Positions 26,490 through 34,105 of a DNA stretch of 40,181 nt are shown here, piece after piece. The stretch spans positions 1-40,181 of the forward strand of contig JAQVRQ010000008.1 in the NCBI GenBank assembly GCA_028700975.1, read 5' to 3'. Source of the DNA: Bacteroidales bacterium (GTDB lineage Bacteria > Bacteroidota > Bacteroidia > Bacteroidales > UBA932). The notes beneath the pieces are model-generated. The model was not told the DNA's origin, did no database searches, and saw only the letters and a list, made by a program, of their open reading frames with translations. Made by a program: the position numbers and the translations under genes. How positions within the stretch are numbered: position 1 is the stretch's first letter; each line of letters begins with the position of its first letter.

Positions 26490-26575
26490 ATTTTGCATTT
26501 TTCTGTTATGCAATGCAACGAAATCTATACTGGATGCATCTTAAAGATGTAGGTTTAGGTTTTAGTACAAAGAAG
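26490..26575 (+). other. Possible small RNA or long 3' leader between the permease and asparaginase genes
   Basis: The 169-base gap after the permease holds no reading frame worth calling. It contains ATGCA (from 26508) that could pair with TGCAT (from 26534), the short hairpin CATCTT-A-AAGATG near 26537, and then a strong terminator at 26576. A near match to a -7 box (TAAATTTT) lies at its start. A transcript of about 115 bases ending at the terminator is possible, but it may simply be the 3' UTR of the operon. Confidence 0.25.
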
Positions 26576-26611
26576 AGGCCATTCACTTGTAGCAGGGTGA
26601 GCGGCCTTTTT
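26576..26611 (+). terminator. Terminator of the tyrS-rbfA-permease operon
   Basis: AGGCCATTCAC (26576-26586) pairs with GTGAGCGGCCT (26597-26607) with one mismatch and one GU pair, closing a ten-base loop, followed by five T residues (26607-26611). It separates the operon from the asparaginase gene. Confidence 0.82.
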
Positions 26612-26658
26612 GATTTGAACAAACTTGATTTATATGTGATCTTTTGTAATTTAGCAGT

Positions 26659-27711
26659 ATGAAAAGAGCATATTTAACAGCAATCTTTATACTAATTATC
26701 GCAGTCCCATATAAGATTCTGGCGACTGAAAAATCAAGAATTACAATCCTTGCAACCGGAGGGACAATAGCCGGCACCGCAGAGAGTGCTTCACAAGCCT
26801 CTTACATACCAGGAGTTATAAGTATTGATGAAATAATTGCGTCTGTTCCTGGTCTCAATAATGTTGCTGAATTAAACGGAATACAGGTATGTAATATCTC
26901 CAGCCAAAACATTACACCACATATATGGCTTAAACTCCATACTATTATTGATAGCCTGTTTTCCAATAACTTATCAGATGGTATTGTTATCACTCACGGC
27001 ACAGACACTATGGAAGAGACGGCCTACTTTCTTAACCTCACAGTTAAACACAAGAGACCAATTGTCTTAACCGGGTCAATGAGACCATCCAGCTCTCTTA
27101 GTGCAGATGGGCCATTCAACCTCTTCAATGCTGTATCACTTGCCTCCTCAACCGAAGCCTCCGGTAAAGGGGTGATGGTTATAATGAACGATATTATTCT
27201 CTCTGCTGATGATGTTACAAAATCACACACAGTAAACACAAATGCCTTTAGTTGCCCAAATTTTGGTCCTCTTGGTTATATGAGAGACGGAAAAGCTCTT
27301 TTTTATAGAAAAGTAGAGACAAAACATACATTTAATAGCGAATTTAATATCTCAAAAAACACAAAACTCCCTCAAGTGGAGATTGCATACAGCTATGCCT
27401 TTTCATCCGGTTTATTAATTAAGGCTTTAATTAATTCCGGGGTAGAGGGTATTGTAATAGCAGGAGTTGGTCACGGGAATTACAACAGAGAATATGCAGC
27501 AGAGATGGAGAGAGGATACGGCAAAGGCATTCGCTTTGTTAGATCTGCAAGGGTTTTTAGAGGAGGTGTAGATAAAGCGGCAGAGGAGTACGAACCAAAA
27601 CATCCTGTATCAGGCATAAAGTCTCCTCAAAAGGCAAGAATCCTGTTAATGCTCGCACTTACAAAGAGCAATGACAGTAACGAGATTCAACGTCTATTTG
27701 ACCAATATTAA
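26659..27711 (+). CDS. Type II (periplasmic) L-asparaginase
   Basis: The 350-residue protein starts with a signal peptide (MKRAYLTAIFILIIAVPYKILA, cleavage near 22) and hydrolyses L-asparagine to aspartate and ammonia. The catalytic set is present: the nucleophile T36 in ILATGGTIAGT, a tyrosine in QASYIPG, the second threonine and Asp in VITHGTDTMEETAYF, and the catalytic lysine in SADDVTKSHTVN. The FSCPNFGPLGYM and SGVEGIVIAGVGHGN segments complete the family pattern. The N-terminal signal supports the high-affinity periplasmic type. It is preceded by a terminator, so it has its own promoter, though no clean -7 box is seen. It overlaps the converging ispE gene by four bases. Confidence 0.94.
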   Translation: MKRAYLTAIFILIIAVPYKILATEKSRITILATGGTIAGTAESASQASYIPGVISIDEIIASVPGLNNVAELNGIQVCNISSQNITPHIWLKLHTIIDSLFSNNLSDGIVITHGTDTMEETAYFLNLTVKHKRPIVLTGSMRPSSSLSADGPFNLFNAVSLASSTEASGKGVMVIMNDIILSADDVTKSHTVNTNAFSCPNFGPLGYMRDGKALFYRKVETKHTFNSEFNISKNTKLPQVEIAYSYAFSSGLLIKALINSGVEGIVIAGVGHGNYNREYAAEMERGYGKGIRFVRSARVFRGGVDKAAEEYEPKHPVSGIKSPQKARILLMLALTKSNDSNEIQRLFDQY

Positions 27712-28487
27712 CGGGGAAATAATCCATATACAGCAGAACCGCTGCCACTCATAGATGCGTATAGAGCACCATCTCTGTACATCTGATCTTTTATCTCTCG
27801 AATTTTTGGATATTTTTTTAAAATATGATGTTCAAAATCATTCTTAATGCTATCTCTCCAACTCTCTACTGGTTTTAAAAGAAGAGTTTCCAATGGCTCT
27901 TTCACTCCGGATGGTACAACTCCTCTATATGCCTCCGGCGTTGAAACAAAGATATCCGGAACAACAATTTTTATATTGTAATTTGATATATCAGGAACAA
28001 CAAATGGAGTTAGTAAATCACCCTTTCCCCTTCCAATCATTCCCTCACCTATCTCGGAATTCAAACAATCTGCATAGATAAAAAAGGGACAATCAGAGCC
28101 AACCTTTGCGGCAATCTCTGCAAGTCGGTCAGATGTCAACTCCAGCTTGTATAATCTGTTTATTGCAATGATTGTTCCTGCAGCATCGGATGAACCACCG
28201 CCTAAACCTGCTCCAAAAGGAATTCTTTTAAATAGACTTATCTCAACTGGAGGAATCCCACACTCCTCCCTCATTACATTATATGCTTTTACACATAGAT
28301 TCTGTTCCGGATCTGAATCCAGCTCCAGGCCATACTGATTCATAATCAATTCGGCAGACTCGGTAACCTCAAGCACGTCACTCTTTCCGGCAGAGATAAA
28401 GAAGGTCTCCAAATCATGGAATCCGTCAGGACGTTTTCTTATGATTCGGAGACCTACATTTACTTTAGCCTTAGGATATACAATCAT
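27708..28487 (-). CDS. ispE: 4-diphosphocytidyl-2-C-methyl-D-erythritol kinase
   Basis: The 259-residue GHMP kinase phosphorylates CDP-methylerythritol in the MEP pathway to isopentenyl diphosphate. The N-terminal block YPKAKVNVGLRIIRKRPDGFHDLETFF is the substrate site (including the conserved Lys and the DGFH motif), the ATP-binding glycine loop is PFGAGLGGGSSDAAG at about residues 91-105, and the C-terminal motif ASMSGSGSAVYGLF matches the third GHMP motif. The ATG is one base after the stop of the ribonucleotide reductase gene upstream, so the two form an operon. It is slightly short, which is common in Bacteroidota. Confidence 0.95.
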   Translation of the reverse strand: MIVYPKAKVNVGLRIIRKRPDGFHDLETFFISAGKSDVLEVTESAELIMNQYGLELDSDPEQNLCVKAYNVMREECGIPPVEISLFKRIPFGAGLGGGSSDAAGTIIAINRLYKLELTSDRLAEIAAKVGSDCPFFIYADCLNSEIGEGMIGRGKGDLLTPFVVPDISNYNIKIVVPDIFVSTPEAYRGVVPSGVKEPLETLLLKPVESWRDSIKNDFEHHILKKYPKIREIKDQMYRDGALYASMSGSGSAVYGLFPR

Positions 28488-31010
28488 CTAACCACATTTT
28501 GAGTAGCCACAGGAGAGACAAGTGAGACAACCCTCCTGATAAACAAGTTCTGATTTACCACACTTCTCACATTTTTTACCAGACTCCTCTTTTGTTCCAT
28601 CTGGAATATATCTTTTGAGAGCTCTCTCAACACCATTTTTCCAGTTATTGATAGCCTCATTGTCCAACTGAAGTCCGGATACAAGATTAACAACATCTGT
28701 TATTGGCATTCCATTTCTTAAGACACCTGAAATTAGTTTTGCATAATTCCAGAACTCTTTGTTAAACATATGTGATATACCACCTATTGTGTTATGGTAA
28801 CCATACCTGTCAACAAATTGGAAATCATATCTGGTATTACCGGCATCATCCTTCTCTTTAACAATAAAACCCATTGTTACAGACTTAGGAATACTTCTGG
28901 TATCCTCATCAATAAGACCGGTAAATATTTCGTAAGGTTGACCATTCATAAGACCTACCAATGCAATCCACTGTTCGGCACCATTTTTAAATCTTATAAC
29001 TTCTGCTTCAAGAGATTTTGGTCTCTCTTTGACCTTTATTACTGACTCCTTCCCCTCATTCTCTTTTGTAGCAACAAGAACACCTGAACGAGAGCCATCC
29101 CTGTAAACAGTAACACCTTTACAACCATACTCCCAGGCAGTTTTGTAAACATCTGAAACAAGCTCTTCAGTTACATCCTTTGGAAGATTAACTGTAACAC
29201 TTATTGAGTGGTCTACCCACTTCTGCATTCTACCTTGCATCTTTACCTTGGCTACCCAATCAATATCATTTGAGGTTGCTTTAAAATAAGGAGAGGTCAT
29301 CACCAACTCATTAAGTTGTTCAGCCTTCATTTTTATAACCTCATCCCTGTTGTGACCATTCACTTCACACCAGTATAGGAACTTGTGATGAAATACATAA
29401 TACTCCTCCCAAAAATCTCCTACTTCATCCTTATAGTCAAGCGAAACGTTTTTATCATTTGGATTTACCTTTCTGCGTCTTTTATAGAAAGGCAAAAAGA
29501 CAGGCTCAATACCGGATGTAGTCTGAGTCATCAGACTGGTTGTACCGGTTGGAGCAATTGTAAGAAGAGAAATATTTCTTCTGCCATGTCTCTGCATTGA
29601 TTCAAATAGCTCTTCATCCTCCTTCCTCAACCTTGCAATCATAGGGTTATTTACCTCCCTTGATGCCTCAAATATTGGGAATGAACCTCTCTCCTGTGCC
29701 ATTATAGTTGAAGAGCGATATGCTTCTACAGCAAGAGTCTTCTGAACCTCAACAGAAAAATCAATTGCATTGTCTGTACCATATATAAGTCCCAAAGCAG
29801 CAAGCATATCTCCCTCCGCAGTTATTCCAAGACCAGTTCTGCGACCACCAAGTGTTTTTTCACGAATCTTGTTCCATAGCGAAAGTTCTGCCTGTTTAAC
29901 ATCCTCCTCTTCCGGGTCTGAAGCTATCTTTAAGATAATCTGTTCTATTTTCTCCATTTCAAGGTCAATAAGATCATCCATCAGACGCATTGCTTTACGC
30001 ACATGGTCTTTAAACAGCTCCATATTGAACTTAGCTTTGTCTGTAAACGGATTCTCTACATACGAGTAGAGATTGATAGCCATTAAGCGACAGGAATCAT
30101 AAGGACAGAGAGGAATTTCTCCACAAGGATTTGTACTAACTGTTTTATAGCCAAGGTCTGCATAACAATCCGGAATAGACTCTCTTATAATAGTATCCCA
30201 GAACAGAATACCCGGCTCTGCAGATCTCCACGCATTATAAATAATCTTTTTCCAAAGTTTGGATGCATCAATATCCTTTACATACTTAGGATCTTCCGAT
30301 TCTATAGGATATTGTTGACGATAAGTTTTACCGTGTAATGCAGAACGCATAAACTCGTCATCAATTTTAACCGATACATTTGCTCCGGTTACTTTTCCTT
30401 GTTCAAGTTTCGCGTCAATAAAGTTCTCCGAATCCGGGTGCTTTACAGATATTGAGAGCATTAGTGCGCCCCTTCTTCCATCCTGGGCAACCTCCCTAGT
30501 GGAGTTTGAGTATCGCTCCATAAAAGGGACCACCCCTGTAGATGTAAGTGCACTATTAAGGACAGGACTTCCAGCGGGACGAATATGGGACAAATCGTGT
30601 CCTACTCCACCTCTTCTCTTCATTAGCTGAACCTGCTCCTCATCTATCCTCATAATTCCTCCATAGGAATCTGCAGGTTTTTTATGCCCTATAACAAAGC
30701 AATTAGAAAGAGAGGCAATCTGGTGATTGTTCCCTATTCCAGTCATTGGTCCACCTTGAGGGACAACATATTTGAAGTTCCTCAAAAGCTCTAATATCTC
30801 TTCAGCAGACATAGGATTTGGATACCTCTCTTCAATTCTGGCAAACTCTGCAGCAAGTCTTTTGTGCATATCTTCAGGAGATTTCTCGTACAAATTGCCA
30901 AAGGAATCCTTCATAGCATATTTGTTGATCCATACAGATGCGGCCAATTCATCCCCCTTGAAATACTCCAAGCTTGCAGCCATTGCCTCTTCGTAGGTAT
31001 AAGTTTTCAT
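28488..31010 (-). CDS. nrdJ: Class II (adenosylcobalamin-dependent) ribonucleotide reductase
   Basis: The 840-residue protein makes deoxyribonucleotides without oxygen or a second subunit, using adenosylcobalamin to create the thiyl radical. It has an N-terminal adaptor region, then the reductase barrel: NCFVIGHKKPADSYGGI with the first active-site Cys, LMKRRGGVGHDLSHIRPAG, TNPCGEIPLCPYDSCRLMAINLYSY (the NxCxE catalytic motif at about residue 285), and LLTIAPTGTTSLMTQTTSGIEPVF. The end is a zinc-ribbon-like tail with CEKCGK and CLTCLSCGYSKCG, which supplies the redox cysteines that re-reduce the active site. Presence of the gene implies cobalamin uptake or synthesis. No cobalamin riboswitch is visible upstream. 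ispE follows directly. Confidence 0.95.
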   Translation of the reverse strand: MKTYTYEEAMAASLEYFKGDELAASVWINKYAMKDSFGNLYEKSPEDMHKRLAAEFARIEERYPNPMSAEEILELLRNFKYVVPQGGPMTGIGNNHQIASLSNCFVIGHKKPADSYGGIMRIDEEQVQLMKRRGGVGHDLSHIRPAGSPVLNSALTSTGVVPFMERYSNSTREVAQDGRRGALMLSISVKHPDSENFIDAKLEQGKVTGANVSVKIDDEFMRSALHGKTYRQQYPIESEDPKYVKDIDASKLWKKIIYNAWRSAEPGILFWDTIIRESIPDCYADLGYKTVSTNPCGEIPLCPYDSCRLMAINLYSYVENPFTDKAKFNMELFKDHVRKAMRLMDDLIDLEMEKIEQIILKIASDPEEEDVKQAELSLWNKIREKTLGGRRTGLGITAEGDMLAALGLIYGTDNAIDFSVEVQKTLAVEAYRSSTIMAQERGSFPIFEASREVNNPMIARLRKEDEELFESMQRHGRRNISLLTIAPTGTTSLMTQTTSGIEPVFLPFYKRRRKVNPNDKNVSLDYKDEVGDFWEEYYVFHHKFLYWCEVNGHNRDEVIKMKAEQLNELVMTSPYFKATSNDIDWVAKVKMQGRMQKWVDHSISVTVNLPKDVTEELVSDVYKTAWEYGCKGVTVYRDGSRSGVLVATKENEGKESVIKVKERPKSLEAEVIRFKNGAEQWIALVGLMNGQPYEIFTGLIDEDTRSIPKSVTMGFIVKEKDDAGNTRYDFQFVDRYGYHNTIGGISHMFNKEFWNYAKLISGVLRNGMPITDVVNLVSGLQLDNEAINNWKNGVERALKRYIPDGTKEESGKKCEKCGKSELVYQEGCLTCLSCGYSKCG

Positions 31011-31035
31011 AAGTCTGATGTGTTTTTTTCGACAG

Positions 31036-31062
31036 AAAAAGCCGACGAATTAATCCGTCGAC
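31036..31062 (-). terminator. Hairpin with U-tract in the nrdJ leader
   Basis: On the minus strand GTCGACGGA (31062-31054) pairs with TTCGTCGGC (31049-31041) around a TTAA loop, nine base pairs with two GU pairs, followed by TTTTT (31040-31036). It ends 26 bases before the nrdJ ATG. It could end transcription from the suf/DUF2147 operon or act as an attenuator for nrdJ. Confidence 0.65.
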
Positions 31063-31067
31063 CTTTA

Positions 31068-31075
31068 CAAAAATA
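31068..31075 (-). promoter_or_regulatory. Candidate -7 box for nrdJ-ispE
   Basis: The minus strand reads TATTTTTG, matching TAnnTTTG. Its predicted start point falls at the first base of the hairpin at 31062, so the nrdJ transcript would begin with that hairpin. Confidence 0.4.
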
Positions 31076-31161
31076 TAGTAAATGGGTCAATAAGGGGGTC
31101 TCTTTACAAGTTATTTATTAACCGAATTATCAACACCCCTAATGTTGAAAAATGATGCTAA

Positions 31162-31605
31162 CTATTGATTTGCAGACCGTATCCACGTCTGATTGCGACC
31201 AATGATACCCGACTTATCGAGAGATCCTCTCACTTTAAGGTTTCCGCTCTTTTTATCTAGACTCATCGTACAGTTGTACTCTTTCCCATTTGCAGGGTCA
31301 AGAATCTTGCCTCCTGAAAGTTTTTCTCCATCCTCTTTCATAGCAGTAACAACAACCATCCCTTTAATCTTTACATTCTGCTTACTCCCTGTACAGTTTA
31401 TGCATCTTCTTTCAGGATCCCCGGTTAGTAAAATTTCAATTTTGCCTTCATAGTTTCCGCCAGGAGCCTTATATATGTGAACGATGCTTTTTTTGTTTCC
31501 ATCTTCGTCAATTGTGTACCATTTGCCAATAATTCTTGCGGGCTGAGCAAATAGTGGTGTGCCTATTAGAAGTAAGGCAACCAGTAATTTGAAAAATTTT
31601 TTCAT
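31162..31605 (-). CDS. DUF2147 lipocalin-like secreted protein
   Basis: The 147-residue protein starts with a signal peptide (MKKFFKLLVALLLIGTPLFAQ, cleavage near 21). The DUF2147 pattern is clear: IIGKWYTIDEDGNKKSIVHIYKAPGGNYEGKI near residues 25-56, a CINC pair (RRCINCTGSKQN) near residues 68-72, KGMVVVTAMKEDGEKLSGGKILDPANGKEYNC, and the ending LKVRGSLDKSGIIGRNQTWIR. The family folds as a small beta-barrel and occurs widely in proteobacteria and Bacteroidota; no function is established. It begins 25 bases after sufD and may be co-transcribed with the suf genes, whose position here would normally hold sufS. Confidence 0.88.
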   Translation of the reverse strand: MKKFFKLLVALLLIGTPLFAQPARIIGKWYTIDEDGNKKSIVHIYKAPGGNYEGKIEILLTGDPERRCINCTGSKQNVKIKGMVVVTAMKEDGEKLSGGKILDPANGKEYNCTMSLDKKSGNLKVRGSLDKSGIIGRNQTWIRSANQ

Positions 31606-31630
31606 AAATAATAAGTTGACTGGGTTATAT

Positions 31631-32671
31631 TTAGCAGCAGTTCATACTGCAATTTGCACAGTGGCTGAACTCTCCTCTTAATCTACTCTCAACCATATCC
31701 TGTAGCCTATCTCTTAATTCTTTGTTGTCAATTTTCTCTAAAACGTCATAGACAAACGCAATCTGTTGAAGTAACTTAGCTTCAGAAGCTCCAATCCCTC
31801 TTGAGCGCATATAGAAAAGTGCATTTTGGTCAAGACGACCACTTGTAGCACCGTGAGAACATTTTACATCATCTGCATATATCTCAAGTTGTGGCTGAGC
31901 ATATACCTTTGCCTTCCTAGAGAGAAGTAAGTTATGGTTACTCTGGTAGGCCTCGGTCTTTTGAGCATCTTTTGCTACAATAATTCTGCCAACAAAAGAG
32001 GCTTTTGCCTCATTATCAAGAATTCCTTTGAAAAGCTGACTAGAGTTGCAGTGAGGAACCAGATGGTTCATATTAACCTTTGTGTTTATCTGCTGCTTTC
32101 CATCTGCAAGATATATTCCATTGAGTTCGCACAATGCACCCTCCCCCTTAAGGTAAGCCTCTATGTTATTTTCAAGTAGAGCACCGTGTAGAGTTACAAT
32201 ATTTACCCTTACAAATGATCCCTTTTGAAGGTTAATGGTAAAATTGATCTTATGTGAAGAGAGGTTATGCTCATTCTGCATCACCACAATATGAGATGAT
32301 GAGTTCTCTGCAGCCTCAATATTAATAGCAGACTCCGTAACAAACTGGTCTAGAGTAAGAGTATGAGTGCAAATAAGAAAACTTGATGAAGATCCAGCTC
32401 CAAGTCTAATCTCATTTTTCATTGATACAGGGGTACTGTTTTCACTATCCCTAATGCTTATCAGCTGAGCAGAGCCATCTTGAGATATCCCCTCCGGTAC
32501 GTTAATCACAAAACCGGACTCCTCACCAGAGAGTATCTCCACTCCAGAGCTGTCTTTATAGGGCTCTCTTAAGATCCCATTCATCAGGTACACCTGTCCG
32601 GTATCTTCTAAAGGCACCCTACATTTAAAGACCTCCGGTATCTCCGGTGCGTATTTAACTTTCAATACCAT
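31631..32671 (-). CDS. sufD: Fe-S cluster assembly protein SufD
   Basis: The 346-residue protein is a right-handed beta-helix scaffold that pairs with SufB and SufC in the SufBC2D complex. The N-terminal region is short and poorly conserved. The core is recognised by SSSHIVVMQNEHN, LKGEGALCELNGIYLADGKQQINTKVNMNHLVPHCNSSQLFKGILDNEAKASFVGRIIVAKDAQKTEAYQSNHNLLLS, and YADDVKCSHGATSGRLDQNALFYMRSRGI, which include the conserved CSHGA segment. The C terminus carries an unusual cysteine cluster, HCANCSMNCC. The stop is 25 bases from DUF2147; sufC ends one base upstream of the start. Confidence 0.93.
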   Translation of the reverse strand: MVLKVKYAPEIPEVFKCRVPLEDTGQVYLMNGILREPYKDSSGVEILSGEESGFVINVPEGISQDGSAQLISIRDSENSTPVSMKNEIRLGAGSSSSFLICTHTLTLDQFVTESAINIEAAENSSSHIVVMQNEHNLSSHKINFTINLQKGSFVRVNIVTLHGALLENNIEAYLKGEGALCELNGIYLADGKQQINTKVNMNHLVPHCNSSQLFKGILDNEAKASFVGRIIVAKDAQKTEAYQSNHNLLLSRKAKVYAQPQLEIYADDVKCSHGATSGRLDQNALFYMRSRGIGASEAKLLQQIAFVYDVLEKIDNKELRDRLQDMVESRLRGEFSHCANCSMNCC

Positions 32672-32672
32672 T

Positions 32673-33419
32673 TTAGTTTCCGTTAATTAGCCAGTCGTAA
32701 CCTCTCTCCTCAACCTCCAGTGCGAGCTCCTTTCCGGCTGTTTTTATTATTTTACCGTTATACAGAACGTGAACCACGTCAGGAATAATATAATCTAAAA
32801 GTCTTTGATAGTGAGTAATTATTATGAATGAATTCTCCTCTGTTTTGAGTTTGTTAACACCGGCTGCCACTATCCTCAAAGCATCAATATCCAGGCCGCT
32901 GTCAGTCTCATCAAGAATTGCCAGCTTAGGTTCAAGCATAGCCATCTGAAAAATCTCATTCCTTTTCTTCTCACCACCGGAAAAGCCGACATTTACACCC
33001 CTGCTTGAGAAAGAGTTATCCATTTCAACAACAGCCATCTTCTCCCTCATTAGTTTAAGAAACTCCGCGGCGGTAATTGGTGGAAGGTTTTGATATTTTC
33101 TCTTTTCATTAATAGCTGTCTTCATAAAGTTCACATTGCTCACCCCCGGAATTTCAACAGGATACTGAAATCCAAGAAAGAGACCCATTCTTGCTCTCTC
33201 TTCAGGGTCAAGCTCAAGCAAGTTGATCCCCTCGTATATAACCTCTCCACCTGTCACTTCAAATGTCTCTCTTCCTGCTAGCACAGAAGACAAGGTACTT
33301 TTTCCTGACCCATTGGGTCCCATTATAGCGTGTATCTCACCAGGATTAACCTTAAGATCAATCCCTTTTAAAATCTCCTTTCCATCAATTGAGGCACAAA
33401 GTCCTTTAATCGTAAGCAT
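32673..33419 (-). CDS. sufC: Fe-S cluster assembly ATPase SufC
   Basis: The 248-residue soluble ABC-type ATPase drives conformational change in the SufBC2D scaffold. Walker A is GPNGSGKST at residues 34-42; the signature motif is GFSGGEKKRNEIFQMA at about 150, Walker B is LAILDETDSGLDIDAL and the switch histidine lies in FIIITHYQRLLDYI. The DETDSGLD sequence, in place of the DEPTSGLD of most ABC proteins, is typical of SufC. It lies between the PnuC-like gene (20-base gap) and sufD (one base). Confidence 0.96.
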   Translation of the reverse strand: MLTIKGLCASIDGKEILKGIDLKVNPGEIHAIMGPNGSGKSTLSSVLAGRETFEVTGGEVIYEGINLLELDPEERARMGLFLGFQYPVEIPGVSNVNFMKTAINEKRKYQNLPPITAAEFLKLMREKMAVVEMDNSFSSRGVNVGFSGGEKKRNEIFQMAMLEPKLAILDETDSGLDIDALRIVAAGVNKLKTEENSFIIITHYQRLLDYIIPDVVHVLYNGKIIKTAGKELALEVEERGYDWLINGN

Positions 33420-33439
33420 ATGTCAATTAATTTATTAAT

Positions 33440-34093
33440 CTATTTATTTTCTCTCCACATCTTTTTCCACATTGCAAATCCCATAAATGCAAGTATTAGA
33501 TACCCGGCACTAACCATAGGAAGGAAAGCAAGCCCGGCAAGTATATAAAGAGTTATATTTGTTATATTTACAATAAACCACACTCCCCAGCAGTCCAGTT
33601 TTTTCTGAGCAGACAAATATTGTGCTGTAAGAATTGCTCCCGTTACAAATGCATCCAGATAGGGCCTTTTAGCCTCACTGAAAACTGATGGGAAGATATC
33701 ATCCAGGTACGTTAGAACAACTCCCCAAACAATCATAAAAAGAACCATTAAAGCAGTGTGAAAAACTCTCTCCTTAACGCTAAGCAAGGTAATCTTAAGT
33801 TGTCTTTTACTATTAGCCTCCTCCTTGGCAGGGTGTGTCCACCTCCAGTGGCCAAAAAAGTTGATTGCAAATGATATGGGTTGCACAAGCATACTTGAAT
33901 ATAAACCCTTTTGATAAAAAAGTATGAACAACAAAATATTATAAATGTATCCAACCCAGAAATTTGCAATTTTTGCCCTTGTAGCAAGATATACACAAGC
34001 AAGTCCCGTAGCAACAGAAAGGGTTTCTACAAGGCTAACACTTTGCCCTCCAATTGTAAAAAGAATATTATCGATACTGAATAAACTCTCCAT
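33440..34093 (-). CDS. Divergent PnuC-family vitamin-precursor transporter inside the suf operon
   Basis: The 217-residue protein has about seven hydrophobic segments and the PnuC pattern: IANFWVGYIYNILLFILFYQKGLYSSMLVQPISFAINFFGHWRWTHP in the first half and LDCWGVWFIVNITNITLYILAG in the second. It differs from the canonical PnuC at 7642: the conserved WxxW (WVMW there) is here HWRW, so the first tryptophan is histidine. Family members carry nicotinamide riboside, thiamine or riboflavin; the changed motif suggests a different ligand, which cannot be named. It lies 12 bases after sufB and 20 before sufC, same strand, so it is almost certainly co-transcribed with suf genes. A ThiL-like gene lies on the other side of sufB, raising a thiamine link as inference. 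Confidence 0.85.
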   Translation of the reverse strand: MESLFSIDNILFTIGGQSVSLVETLSVATGLACVYLATRAKIANFWVGYIYNILLFILFYQKGLYSSMLVQPISFAINFFGHWRWTHPAKEEANSKRQLKITLLSVKERVFHTALMVLFMIVWGVVLTYLDDIFPSVFSEAKRPYLDAFVTGAILTAQYLSAQKKLDCWGVWFIVNITNITLYILAGLAFLPMVSAGYLILAFMGFAMWKKMWRENK

Positions 34094-34105
34094 CCTTAAT
34101 ATATG

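Noticed and set aside
26500..26575. A degenerate tRNA or group of tRNA-like arms in the gap before the asparaginase gene
   Set aside because: The short repeats do not form acceptor, anticodon and T arms, and no TTCGAAT-like loop is present.
31011..31161. Cobalamin riboswitch before nrdJ
   Set aside because: No B12-box-like sequence is present and, apart from one terminator-like hairpin, no multi-stem structure fits in the space.
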